A stretch of 64,000 bases of DNA, from positions 2,768,501 to 2,832,500 of the forward strand of contig NZ_BCAG01000003.1 of the NCBI RefSeq assembly GCF_001293685.1. The letters run 5' to 3'. This document shows, piece by piece, positions 54,256 through 63,402 of this stretch (positions are counted from its first letter, which is position 1; each line of letters starts with the position of its first letter). A program made the translations under genes and the position numbers. The notes under the pieces were generated by a model, which was not told the DNA's origin, searched no databases, and saw only the letters and a list, made by a program, of their open reading frames with translations. This DNA is from Desulfatitalea tepidiphila. Its GTDB lineage: Bacteria > Desulfobacterota > Desulfobacteria > Desulfobacterales > Desulfosarcinaceae.

Positions 54256-54684
54256 CTATTCTGGTGTTTCACTCGTCCATTGCCAAGCGGCGCCGTCGGC
54301 AATGCGTTTAATGTCAATACGGAACGCCACGCGCCGACCCTTTTCGACAGCGTAGCTCACTTGGACATCGCAGGGGACCAACATCTCTTTTAGGCCCACT
54401 TCTTTCCCATCCGGGCCTATGATTAGGGTTTCAGGACTAACCTTGAACTTGCCACCTAATGTGTAGACCCATTGCAGGCTCTTTTTACTAATGGTCACAT
54501 TGGCTTTGGAAATGACAACACCAAGGCCCCCTCCCTCCTCGTTGTTTCGAACACTTTTCGGGGGTGCTGCCGTAGCCGATACAGAAAATGCCAGAAAAAG
54601 CAGGGCCATCCCTATCGTTAGAAAATCAGTCGCGGCGAGCCTCAAATTTCTCATCATATTATATTTTTTGGTATAAAATCTCAT
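54256..54684 (-). CDS. Small periplasmic protein behind pilY1, unknown
   Basis: A 142-residue exported protein. After an N-terminal signal region (hydrophobic TDFLTIGMALLFLAFSVSATAA) come about 95 residues of beta-rich sequence (VVISKANVTISKKSLQWVYTLGGKFKVSPETLIIGPDGKEVGL) and VPCDVQVSYAVEKG. The ATG at 54684 has GGAG upstream. It lies beyond the hairpin that ends pilY1, on the same strand, so it may be a separate unit. A role with the pilus tip protein is possible, but no family is recognised. Confidence 0.6.
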   Translation of the reverse strand: MRFYTKKYNMMRNLRLAATDFLTIGMALLFLAFSVSATAAPPKSVRNNEEGGGLGVVISKANVTISKKSLQWVYTLGGKFKVSPETLIIGPDGKEVGLKEMLVPCDVQVSYAVEKGRRVAFRIDIKRIADGAAWQWTSETPE

Positions 54685-54735
54685 GGTTGTGCTCCATTTT
54701 GTATTTTCTGATGTAGTCGTTGCCATTCCTGAAAC

Positions 54736-54776
54736 GCCCCCTTTTCCCTGTTTAGATTACACAGGGAAAAGGGGGC
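54736..54776. terminator. 16-bp stem between pilY1 and the next gene
   Basis: Perfect arms GCCCCCTTTTCCCTGT (54736-54751) and ACAGGGAAAAGGGGGC (54761-54776) enclose nine bases. The stem lies seven bases after the pilY1 stop. The only U-tract (CTTTTTAT) is on the plus-strand side, so for pilY1 it may act as a 3' stabilising stem as much as a terminator. Confidence 0.65.
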
Positions 54777-54782
54777 AGCTTT

Positions 54783-57700
54783 TTATGGACAGGGTTGAGG
54801 CCCGGGTTCGACTTGCACCTTGCCGCTCTTGAGCACGCCGGGGTTATCCTGCTCAAGTGGTTTGATTGCACCCGTAGAGGTCTGAATATAAGCCCTGGAA
54901 CCTTCCTCGCGTCCAACATGGATATTGGGCGTAATAGTCATGCCCTTTCCTAAAGAAGCTCTCTTGAGTACCAGAGCATCGCTAACGCTCACATCGGTCG
55001 GGTCCAGACCGATAATCGATTGGTAATAGGCCGTACCGGTGAGGTAATAAAGGGCGTAGACCATGCTTTCCCCATCGAGACCGCAAGGATCGTCAGTGGG
55101 TACATAGCTGGTAAATGTCAATACATCACCCGCCAGTACGGCTTCACCCAAATTCCGTTCGCCTGCTTTGTAATCGAGGTCGATTCGCCAACCGCTGTAA
55201 TTGTTCTGGATTTCATCGACCAAAGCATAAAAGTCGCTGAAGCCCGTGACCGTACTACCGTTGTTGTAAACTTTGACATTGGTGGTATCCAGCAAACTGG
55301 TCACGGCGACCTGGTTGTGGTTGAACTTCTTTTCACCGCTCACGAGCGTGTAAGGTTCTTTTACACCGTAGTAGGATTGCTGGTCCGAATTTAGCTTATC
55401 ATCCTGGGAGTAGAAACGACCAGTCCCGAAGAACAGCCAGCGATTTTCGGACTTGTCCACGCCCGCCATTGCATGGGCCATGATGGGCTGGCCGTTGCTA
55501 AGGGCGGGGCTGCTTTTGTCGGTCAGATCCAGCAAGGTGCTGTCGAGGGTCCAGTTGGCCGGATTCTTGGGATCGGAGCCGTTCTCGAAAACGAACCGCC
55601 GCATCTTGCCGTTCCATCCGTCTGCGTGGTTCCCGTAACTGACACCGAAATAGGCTGCATCGGCGGTAAAATTCAGGTCCCAATCCACGGTAATGGGCTT
55701 GGAGATGCTGCTCTCCTCCTCCGGGAATTGCACCAGGTAATGCGGATCAGCCGAAGCTGCGGCGGTGTAGGTTTTGGGGCCGCTGCCGGTGAGGGCGACC
55801 ACCTTGCCGTTGTTGGCCAGTTCCACCAGATCGATGGCATACATGACGGCTTTTTGAGTGCTGGTGCCATCGATGAGGGCATCATAATTGGCGCCATTGT
55901 CTCCAGCGTCATCCTCCGAAATGGGTCCTGATCCGAAGAACAGGTACCACTGGTTGGATTGTTCCGTGTAAGTGGTCTGGTTGAAGTCTCTTACGGTGAT
56001 GACGCCCGGATGGCAGGTTGTAAAACCAAGCTCCGGAAATGTGATCTCGGCCAGCAGTTTGGGCGGCTGTTCCGGATTGGTGATATCGAAGATGGCGAAA
56101 GCCGAGGTCATGGCTTTATCCACAGCGGCATTATAGACGCCATCTTTTTTATCGATGTCCGCGGCGATTTTACCGCCGCCAAAACGCATGCCGCACACCA
56201 TGAGCGTGGCCCAGCCATTGGGGTTGGTAGAATCGGTGGCCCCTTTGGACGGGTAGATACGGGCATCGAAAACACGGGGCTGCAGGTCCATGTAGTAGAC
56301 GTGCTGGTAATCCGGTTGGGTGCGCCAGTACAAATGGGGGAGCAGGTTGAACGGCACATAGGCCCACAGTTCCGCGCCCAGATCGAACTCATGGTAGGGG
56401 CCGCCGTCAGTCACCTCGACGCCGGAGTTGTTGTAGGGCTTGAGGGCGAACTTGTTCTCGCTGGCGCTGAAGAAGCCGGAATTGAAAGCATGCACCATGC
56501 CGTCATTGGCGCCCACGTATACCACGTTTCGCCGGAATTGGTATCTTTTGTAGAAGGCGGAATACCCCTTGTCATTATAGAGCAGGTCGAAATTCTCCGA
56601 CGGTGCGCCCACTACCGTGGGCGTGGAGTAGACAATATCCCCAAGCCGCCAGGTTTCAAAAGTGCCGTCTCCCTCGGCGTCGTACTGGCGGTTGCGGAAA
56701 GCGGCAATTTCCAGGCCGCCGATGGCATCGGAAGCCTGGTCCTCTCCCCGCGTGTAATTGACCACCCGCCTGAGTTGCCGGCTGACCAGGGACTCAAAGA
56801 GGGTGTCCGTAGGAAGAATGGGCGGATTATAAGGTTGATAGGGATGGATATAGGCGAAAAAGTCGGCGGGATCGCTCACCTGGGACCAGCTGGGGTCACT
56901 AGACGCCACGAAATCCTTGGTCTCGCCGCTGTCCGCCACCATGTCACCGTCTGCGTCCGCAAAGGTGAAAATATATCGCTGTTCAGCAGTGGACGTATAG
57001 GATCGTTGATTGACTGCGTCGGTCAAATGGTTGAGCCAATCGTTGGAAGACCAGAGGTAACTGAGGTCGCTCATTTTGAATTCGGATTTGCCGTCTATCG
57101 TGAGAGGCCCTTCATCGTTGTCGTCAAAAATCCCATCGGCGTTTGTGTCTCTATACTTTTGGGCGGTCTCTTCTCCAAAGTAGATAAAGAGGTCTTCGTC
57201 CAAATCCAGTTGATGATTGCCATTGGTGTCTTCCCGCACGTTGCCGTGGGCATCGGCCAACAGGGAATGGACCTGGCCCACCCATTTGACGGTATTGCCG
57301 TTGATGGTTTCCGCGGGATAGAAGATGGATTGATAGATGGCACCCTCACCGGACCGGGAGTTGGAGACGACCGAGGCCGCCGTACCCGATGAGGCGCGTT
57401 TTAAAATGCTCTCGATGGCCGCCAGCAATTGCGCCTCCAGCTCATAGCCGTCGGTGGCTTCGTAATAGGTGTCGGGAACGCCGTCGCCATCCGCATCCCA
57501 CTCCATGCGCTGGTCGGCCGGGTCGGTGTAGGTTCCGTTGGGTAGACCGTCATCATTCAAGTCCTCGAAACCACCGTTCCGGGCAGCATCCATCAAAAGG
57601 CTGCGGCCGTTGGGATCCTTGTCAAAGGCGTAGACCGTATAAAGCAGAAGATTTTGGATATCCGTCAAATCCGAACGCAAATCCGAAGTGCGTGCGTAAA

Positions 57701-59486
57701 GAGCGACATCGTCCAGGTAGTCCGTACCCCCGGAGGGATAGTTGCATCCGCTGCCTGTGCTTTCGTTGCAGGAGGTGAAGTCTTTGTTGTCGCCGTCGAA
57801 ATCCTTAAGGAAGCTTGGAATTTTGCTGTCCTTGGTAGAGGCGCCGTCGGTGAGAAGCAGGATAAAACTCTTGGCGCAATATAATGAAACCTGATCGTCC
57901 TTGTCCCAGTATGGATCCTTTAGCGTGTTTTTACCGATACTGAACAATTGGGATTGATTGGGATAATCGAGGCCCGAAGCCACCGGCTCCTGGGCAAAAT
58001 ACTGTGTTGCCACGTATAATGTTTCCGCCAGGGGTGTCCAGGTGTTGCAGGGCATGCCTTGCAGCCCTGGCAGAAAGTTTGTGCCGAATCCATTATCGAT
58101 AGGGTTCTGCACATAGCCGCCGCTGTCACCACTACCGGTGCCGCTGTTGAACCACATATTCCCCCAGCGGGCCCGGTCGCCGATGCGCTGCAACACGCCG
58201 GCCAGGTTGCCCTCGTAGAAATCCCTGGGCTCGATGGCGATGTATTTTTGAATATCGAGCTTGTAATTGGTGCTGCTGACGTTGAGATATCCCTTCTCGG
58301 TCACCCCGTAAGAATAACTGCCTTTGTATGGGGATGTGGCCGGTCCGGAAGCGCTGGAAAAAGTTTTCCAGTAGGTGCCGTAGCCATAGGCTTCGGATTC
58401 ACACTGGTTCTGCTGGTTTCCGCCACCCGTGCGCGATGTGGCCTTGCCGCCCATGAGCACTTTGCGCAGCACATCCACCCGGCGCATGGCCATCCAGTTC
58501 ATCCAATTACCGTCCCACAGGCCGTTGCTCTTCACCGCCGGCGCGATATCGCTGTCGGTGATGGTGGCTGCGGCGCCGGTCATGGTTTGCACGTTCCAAC
58601 TGTTGGTGGATGGCACGTAGCTGATCTTTTTGTATTTGGGCCAGAAGACATTGCTGCTGTATGTGTAGAAATAATCCGGATTGAAGTATCCGTAGTATCG
58701 GGTTCCGGCAGCCTGGTCAATATAGGTGACATGCAGCATCGGACCGATCGCCTCGCCGCTTTCCCGTGATTGGGCCTCGCGGTGGCCGGTAAGCGTCGGA
58801 AAGGCGGTTCCATCGAACCGGAAGAGCATGGCATTTCCGGCTGCCCAGCCGCTGCGACCTACCAACGCCTGCACAATGGCCGTCAGATCGGGAGTACTAT
58901 AACGCGTGCCGGCGACCCAGTCGCCCGGTGTCCATGCGACTTCCACTGGGGGGGCAATGACCAACCGGTCGGAAATATTGAAATCATCCGAGACATCGAG
59001 AAAAGGCGCATCGTCGGCGTCTTCCGCCCGGATGACCAGGTCGGTAGTCACGGAAGTGCAGCTCGTTTTTGCGGTGAATTCGATACGCGCCGATACGATG
59101 GTCGCATCTTTCGGCAGTGTAACGTTCTGAAAACGAACAGCGACATAATCGCTGCCGAAATCCAGATCGTTGGCGCTGCCGCCGCCGTCGCGCATCGCAC
59201 CGCTGGTCGGGCTCTGTTCCATGTCGTCTCTTTCCAGGACCACGGGAAAGCTGACGGTGGTCCCGTTATAGGGGGTGCCGGTATATCCGTCCGCATAGGC
59301 GAGGGAATTCATACTGCCCGAATTGTCCAGGGCGATCATAATATTGGGTTTGGCCGCATTGGTGGCAAACACAGGCACCTTGACATATTCTTCCATGGTG
59401 GGCGTTTTCCAGTCGGCATGACTCGGGCCGGCAGCAGCCCAGGTGATTGCAACAAGCAGAATCAACTTCTCGAAGATGCGTTTCAT
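54783..59486 (-). CDS. pilY1: PilY1-like type IV pilus tip/adhesin protein
   Basis: A 1567-residue exported protein. A signal peptide (MKRIFEKLILLVAITWAAAG) is followed by a von Willebrand A-like region with the MIDAS start IMIALDNSGSMN, and the C-terminal half is the PilY1 beta-propeller (VVYVGANDGMVHAFNSG, WAYVPFNLLPHLY). Several Asp-rich Ca-binding loops occur (DADGDGVPD, DTNGNHQLDLDED, DTNADGIFDDND, DADGDMVADSGE). PilY1 caps the pilus with minor pilins and controls retraction and adhesion. GGAGAA precedes the ATG at 59486. It is the last gene of the minor pilin operon. Confidence 0.92.
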   Translation of the reverse strand: MKRIFEKLILLVAITWAAAGPSHADWKTPTMEEYVKVPVFATNAAKPNIMIALDNSGSMNSLAYADGYTGTPYNGTTVSFPVVLERDDMEQSPTSGAMRDGGGSANDLDFGSDYVAVRFQNVTLPKDATIVSARIEFTAKTSCTSVTTDLVIRAEDADDAPFLDVSDDFNISDRLVIAPPVEVAWTPGDWVAGTRYSTPDLTAIVQALVGRSGWAAGNAMLFRFDGTAFPTLTGHREAQSRESGEAIGPMLHVTYIDQAAGTRYYGYFNPDYFYTYSSNVFWPKYKKISYVPSTNSWNVQTMTGAAATITDSDIAPAVKSNGLWDGNWMNWMAMRRVDVLRKVLMGGKATSRTGGGNQQNQCESEAYGYGTYWKTFSSASGPATSPYKGSYSYGVTEKGYLNVSSTNYKLDIQKYIAIEPRDFYEGNLAGVLQRIGDRARWGNMWFNSGTGSGDSGGYVQNPIDNGFGTNFLPGLQGMPCNTWTPLAETLYVATQYFAQEPVASGLDYPNQSQLFSIGKNTLKDPYWDKDDQVSLYCAKSFILLLTDGASTKDSKIPSFLKDFDGDNKDFTSCNESTGSGCNYPSGGTDYLDDVALYARTSDLRSDLTDIQNLLLYTVYAFDKDPNGRSLLMDAARNGGFEDLNDDGLPNGTYTDPADQRMEWDADGDGVPDTYYEATDGYELEAQLLAAIESILKRASSGTAASVVSNSRSGEGAIYQSIFYPAETINGNTVKWVGQVHSLLADAHGNVREDTNGNHQLDLDEDLFIYFGEETAQKYRDTNADGIFDDNDEGPLTIDGKSEFKMSDLSYLWSSNDWLNHLTDAVNQRSYTSTAEQRYIFTFADADGDMVADSGETKDFVASSDPSWSQVSDPADFFAYIHPYQPYNPPILPTDTLFESLVSRQLRRVVNYTRGEDQASDAIGGLEIAAFRNRQYDAEGDGTFETWRLGDIVYSTPTVVGAPSENFDLLYNDKGYSAFYKRYQFRRNVVYVGANDGMVHAFNSGFFSASENKFALKPYNNSGVEVTDGGPYHEFDLGAELWAYVPFNLLPHLYWRTQPDYQHVYYMDLQPRVFDARIYPSKGATDSTNPNGWATLMVCGMRFGGGKIAADIDKKDGVYNAAVDKAMTSAFAIFDITNPEQPPKLLAEITFPELGFTTCHPGVITVRDFNQTTYTEQSNQWYLFFGSGPISEDDAGDNGANYDALIDGTSTQKAVMYAIDLVELANNGKVVALTGSGPKTYTAAASADPHYLVQFPEEESSISKPITVDWDLNFTADAAYFGVSYGNHADGWNGKMRRFVFENGSDPKNPANWTLDSTLLDLTDKSSPALSNGQPIMAHAMAGVDKSENRWLFFGTGRFYSQDDKLNSDQQSYYGVKEPYTLVSGEKKFNHNQVAVTSLLDTTNVKVYNNGSTVTGFSDFYALVDEIQNNYSGWRIDLDYKAGERNLGEAVLAGDVLTFTSYVPTDDPCGLDGESMVYALYYLTGTAYYQSIIGLDPTDVSVSDALVLKRASLGKGMTITPNIHVGREEGSRAYIQTSTGAIKPLEQDNPGVLKSGKVQVEPGPQPCP

Positions 59487-59566
59487 ATCAGTTCTCCATG
59501 ATTGTGATGATCTGAAGTCTGCACGCCCTTTAAGGCGAACAACCGTTGAGTGTCGGTCGGTTTGCT

Positions 59567-60124
59567 TCAAATCACATGACGCCAACCGGTGACCACGCGT
59601 GCCTGGCTGTTGGCCGGCCCCCGTCCTAAACCGCTGATGGTGTAGACTCTTTGGGTGCCACCCTTCGCCGAAGTCTTTCCCCGTCCCGCATATCCCTCAT
59701 TCATATTGTCCCCACTTCCAGGCAACGGTCCGACAGTACAATAGGTGCATGCCGTAACATTGGATTCAGACAATTCCTCCATCTCGACATCGGTACCAAC
59801 GCCCACCATATTTTCCCAAAAGTCGGTTTTATGGATGAAAAGGTCGGCAGAATTGCCAAAGTTGAAAGGCGTTGCCTCAGCACCAAAATCGCGATTTTCA
59901 ATATTTTGCTCGATCAATTCCGGCATCAAACCATCGCAAACCGCTTCGGTGGCATACCAAGTCATCTTATGCAATTTGTCATGAGAGGCCACTTGCAACT
60001 CGATGGTGGCGGTTCTTGTGGCAAGAACACCGATCACGGTGACCACCGCCAGGATAAGCACCACGATAACCAAAGCGGATCCATTTTCGTTATGAAGCCT
60101 TTGATGATGACGATTCATATGCAC
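59567..60124 (-). CDS. pilX: PilX-type minor pilin assembly protein
   Basis: A 185-residue PilX-like protein. The N-terminal NENGSALVIVVLILAVVTVIGVLATR is the PilX variant of the prepilin helix (no strict GFTLIE). A cysteine pair occurs in TACTYC. The C-terminal tail (GLGRGPANSQARVVTGWRHVI) is family-typical. It lies five bases after pilV and about 80 bases before pilY1, the standard order. It helps initiate pilus assembly at the inner membrane. Confidence 0.85.
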   Translation of the reverse strand: MHMNRHHQRLHNENGSALVIVVLILAVVTVIGVLATRTATIELQVASHDKLHKMTWYATEAVCDGLMPELIEQNIENRDFGAEATPFNFGNSADLFIHKTDFWENMVGVGTDVEMEELSESNVTACTYCTVGPLPGSGDNMNEGYAGRGKTSAKGGTQRVYTISGLGRGPANSQARVVTGWRHVI

Positions 60125-60129
60125 CTCTT

Positions 60130-60537
60130 TTAAATGATATCTTGTTTGATATAGACCAAATTGAGGTTTTTGGGAGTGCCGCGTTCCAGCCAGTTCACCG
60201 TGACATCCACGCGCATGGTGTTCCGCACGATCGCATCCCGTTGGACGTTGTAGGTAATGGTATAATTACCGTTTTGGATCGGGCCGTGGGCACCTTCGGT
60301 GAGATCGGCGTCCGTCATGTAGTCCAGCGGCCTGAGGTTTTCCACTTGATTGGCCGCGACATTGGCCCCCTGGGTCAGACTTTGCGCAGTGCTGTTCCCA
60401 TTGATGGAGCTGATCTGCATGCTCGCCGCCGCGAGCACGCCAACGGTGAAAACAAAAACGGCAATAATGGTTTCGATCAGGGTGAACCCCGCTTCAGTCT
60501 TCTTGCGGTTCTGAATCGTGCGCATCGAACGTTTCAT
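60130..60537 (-). CDS. pilV: PilV-type minor pilin
   Basis: A 135-residue type IV prepilin-like protein with the cleavage/methylation motif EAGFTLIETIIAVFVFTVGVLA after a basic leader. VNWLERGTPKNLNLVYIKQ at the C terminus matches PilV. GAGTTGCCGAG-like sequence precedes the start. It would be cleaved by PilD and join the priming complex of minor pilins. Confidence 0.88.
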   Translation of the reverse strand: MKRSMRTIQNRKKTEAGFTLIETIIAVFVFTVGVLAAASMQISSINGNSTAQSLTQGANVAANQVENLRPLDYMTDADLTEGAHGPIQNGNYTITYNVQRDAIVRNTMRVDVTVNWLERGTPKNLNLVYIKQDII

Positions 60538-60568
60538 CTCGGCAACTCCTTTTCCCGGAATTCCCGGG

Positions 60569-61480
60569 TTAAATGCCCATGTAGCGAAATTGGACGGTAT
60601 GATCCATCAACTGTCTTCTGAAGTTATCTTGAAAACCACCGGCTTGGGCGGGTACCACCCGATCGCCCACCACAAACTGATCGGTACTGTTGTATTGTGG
60701 ATCGATGTTGCGAGTCCTGGCCACCATCCAGATTCGGACCATGCGTATCTGGTTGAGGGGGACCGGTGGATTGATAAGACCCGCCGCGCCATCTGCCGCC
60801 TCGATGACGAAGTTGCCGCCGGCATCGTTGATATCGATGATGCCATCGTCGTTGGTGTCCAAATTGGTATCCAGCGTATTGTTATTGTCCGAATCCACGG
60901 CCCAAATGATATTGTTATTGGGGGTTCGGTCTAATTCACCGTCCCCATCGGTATCGATAGCAAAGGCGAATCCGATCGCGTCGATACCTTCGGCCACCAA
61001 TTGACGTTGACCGTTCGTATCCCTGGCTAAATCGAAGATGTTATCCGCATTGTCATCGTATAAGAGGTAGGAAAAAGTCGGTTCATCCAGGATGCCATTG
61101 CTGTTTGTGGCCGCATTGTTGGGATCGAAATCGTAAGCGAGAGTCAAAGCAGGGCTGCCAAGCGGAGCTGCCGTTACAACAGGCGCGGTAACTTCATTGG
61201 TGATGTCGTATCGACGGACGTCGGTGATGCCGAAAAGCCCTGTCGACTGAGGATCATACCCTGCGATACGGATGTCCTCCTCCAGGATATAAACAGCACC
61301 CCGCAATTGCTGCTGCATTTGCGCCACCTGACGCACCATGTTGGCGGCCCGTTGCTGGCTGATGGAATTGGAAACCATCGCGACCCCTACGATCGATGTG
61401 ACGATGATGGCAATCAGCAGCTCTATAATCGTAAAACCCTTGTCGGTTGACACGATTGAATGACGTTTTTTGGCGTCCAT
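60569..61480 (-). CDS. pilW: PilW-type minor pilin
   Basis: A 303-residue prepilin-like protein with KGFTIIELLIAIIVTSIVGVAMV after a 14-residue leader. RGAVYILEEDIRIAGYDPQ is the typical PilW segment. Asp/Asn-rich Ca-loop-like stretches are present (DTDGDGELD, DSDNNNTLDTNLDTNDDGIID), echoing those of PilY1. It belongs to the same operon, 31 bases before pilV. Confidence 0.88.
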   Translation of the reverse strand: MDAKKRHSIVSTDKGFTIIELLIAIIVTSIVGVAMVSNSISQQRAANMVRQVAQMQQQLRGAVYILEEDIRIAGYDPQSTGLFGITDVRRYDITNEVTAPVVTAAPLGSPALTLAYDFDPNNAATNSNGILDEPTFSYLLYDDNADNIFDLARDTNGQRQLVAEGIDAIGFAFAIDTDGDGELDRTPNNNIIWAVDSDNNNTLDTNLDTNDDGIIDINDAGGNFVIEAADGAAGLINPPVPLNQIRMVRIWMVARTRNIDPQYNSTDQFVVGDRVVPAQAGGFQDNFRRQLMDHTVQFRYMGI

Positions 61481-61493
61481 GTGGCGTGTTCTC

Positions 61494-62000
61494 CTATGTC
61501 CAGGTTCCCGTGCCGGGGTTGTAGAGTTTCTGGGAGATGCCGCCGGCTGCAGACACCCTCAAACGAAAAGTGAGATTTCCATTCTGATTGGTCACCAAAA
61601 TGGCGGCTGGAATCGTAGTGCATAGCCCTTGAGGGTTGAAGGTGATCACACCGGATGAAGCCTCCGGAATATTGGTGAAAGCGACACCACCGGGATACCG
61701 ACCCAAGTCGACGACTTCTCCGTTCAGGGAGATGGTATATTGATTGGCGGCCGGCGCGTTGATCGTAATCGTGCAGTTGGCGTTTTCCTTGATGGCCATC
61801 AATTTCGCGCGTTGGAGATCCATCAACAACTGATCGGCCGCATTGCGAACGCCTCTTTCACGCAACCAGGTCAGGGTTGAAGGCGCAGCTATGGCCAGCA
61901 CGATTGCAGCGATGGCGATGACAATGACCAGCTCTATGAGTGAGAATCCAGATGTTTTCTTGACATGTTTCGAAATTCCGTATCTCGTGCACTGTTTCAT
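61494..62000 (-). CDS. fimT: FimT/GspH-type minor pilin
   Basis: A 168-residue prepilin-like protein with SGFSLIELVIVIAIAAIVLAIAAPS and the FimT/GspH follow-on (ADQLLMDLQRAKLMAIKENANCTI). The ATG at 62000 has AGAGGG upstream; an in-frame start at 62060 lacks a site. It is the first gene of the fimT-pilW-pilV-pilX-pilY1 unit, ending 13 bases before pilW. Confidence 0.88.
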   Translation of the reverse strand: MKQCTRYGISKHVKKTSGFSLIELVIVIAIAAIVLAIAAPSTLTWLRERGVRNAADQLLMDLQRAKLMAIKENANCTITINAPAANQYTISLNGEVVDLGRYPGGVAFTNIPEASSGVITFNPQGLCTTIPAAILVTNQNGNLTFRLRVSAAGGISQKLYNPGTGTWT

Positions 62001-62111
62001 TTTGCCCTCTGCATGTTGTCGTTTGTTGCGCATCAAAAGATTCACCGCCGAATTAAGCAAAAAGCGTACCTAAATAGGGAAACCGCCATTTCAAAGCGGA
62101 CTGAAATGGCC

Positions 62112-62140
62112 AATTTAGTAATTTATTTTATTTATTTCAA
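62112..62140 (-). promoter_or_regulatory. Possible promoter of the minor pilin operon
   Basis: On the minus strand TTGAAA (62140-62135) and TAAATT (62117-62112) are spaced by 17 bases in an AT-rich tract about 110 bases upstream of fimT. The surrounding gap (62001-62475) holds no supported gene or sigma-54 site. Confidence 0.35.
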
Positions 62141-62475
62141 TATGTTGTAAAATTTATAAATATTGGAAATACGGCTGCGGCAGGGCATTCGATCCCCCGA
62201 CAAGACAAAATTTGGCTCAAATACTCTTAAAAAGTTTAATAGTCGGCAAGGGTAGGAGATTTCAAAACCAAATAAACCGGTCGAGGTCAGTCACCCTGTG
62301 AAACAGAATTGAACACGGGCACGTTTAAATCATTTAAGGGTCGGCTTCGATGATTGAGCAAAGAATCTCCACTACGGGTATCATGGCGCCTCCGTGAACC
62401 CACCATGGCTTGACCAACACCAATGGGATCATCATAATACAAACGATCTCAAAAAAAACAACGGGGCAAAAGGGC

Positions 62476-62796
62476 ATGTTTTTCTTTATCGCCGGCGTGC
62501 AGCCCAGAAAAAGGACCATCGACGCCACTCCGCGGCGCTGCCCGCGATGCGGGCTGAATCAGGCCGCCGTCCAACGGGTGGATCACTACTTCAGCCTCTT
62601 CTTCGTGCCCCTGGTCCCCGTCAAAAGAGGCGAGCCGTTCTTGTATTGTCGACACTGCAATTCTGTGGTGGGAGATGGCCGGGGCGTTGAATTTTCCCAG
62701 ATATCGCCTAATGAAAAGCCGCCCGCCTGCCGGCGATGCGGGCGGCCTCTGGATCCAGACTTCGCCTACTGCCCGTACTGCGGTGAGCGCCGGTGA
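62476..62796 (+). CDS. Zinc-ribbon protein
   Basis: A 106-residue protein opening MFFFIAGVQPRKR, followed by CPRCG, the hydrophobic YFSLFFVPLVPV stretch, CRHC, and a C-terminal zinc ribbon (CRRCGRPLDPDFAYCPYCGERR). The pattern is that of the small zinc-ribbon proteins that often flank membrane systems; function unknown. GGGGCAAAAGGG precedes the ATG at 62476. Confidence 0.78.
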   Translation: MFFFIAGVQPRKRTIDATPRRCPRCGLNQAAVQRVDHYFSLFFVPLVPVKRGEPFLYCRHCNSVVGDGRGVEFSQISPNEKPPACRRCGRPLDPDFAYCPYCGERR

Positions 62797-62833
62797 CCGC
62801 TATAATCGGGCTTAATCAAGACAGGAGGCTATC

Positions 62834-63295
62834 ATGGCACTCTACCTGGTCCAACACGGAAAGAGCCTTTCCAAAGAAATCGACCCGGGGAAAGGGCTCT
62901 CCGAAGAGGGGATCGCCGAGGTTCAACGGATTGCCCAGGTGGCGGCCGGCTATGGTTGCAAGGTGACCCAGATCCGCCACAGCGGCAAAAAGCGCGCCCG
63001 ACAGACCGCGGATATCTTCGCGTCCCACCTGAATCCCCAACATGGCGTCACCGACATCGACGGGCTCAATCCATTGGATGACGTGGCCGCTTTCGCAGCG
63101 AACCTGCCGGTCGAAGACAATCTCATGCTGGTCGGGCATCTGCCTTTTATGGAACGACTGACCGCCTATCTGATCATCGGGGTCATCGAGCCGGCAGTGT
63201 TCAAATTTCAAAATGGCGGCATCGTCTGCCTCGACCGGCATCCGGACTCCGGAAAGTGGATCATCAAGTGGGCGCTCATGCCGAATATCGGTTGA
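62834..63295 (+). CDS. sixA: Phosphohistidine phosphatase SixA-like
   Basis: A 153-residue histidine-phosphatase (phosphoglycerate-mutase-fold) protein. The catalytic RHG is QHG here (LYLVQHGKS), with the second catalytic histidine in VGHLPFME and the arginine in KKRARQT. SixA dephosphorylates phosphohistidine proteins such as ArcB or NPr. Replacement of Arg by Gln in RHG also occurs in SixA-like proteins of this group to my recollection, but activity should be tested. AGGAGG precedes the ATG. Confidence 0.82.
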   Translation: MALYLVQHGKSLSKEIDPGKGLSEEGIAEVQRIAQVAAGYGCKVTQIRHSGKKRARQTADIFASHLNPQHGVTDIDGLNPLDDVAAFAANLPVEDNLMLVGHLPFMERLTAYLIIGVIEPAVFKFQNGGIVCLDRHPDSGKWIIKWALMPNIG

Positions 63296-63402
63296 AAAGA
63301 TAATGAAGGATCGGGGGCTGGTCTCATTGGCTTTGGCCGGATTGTTGCTCCAATTCAGATGATGGCAATATGTTTAAGGGAACCCATTGGTGAGGACTGG
63401 AT

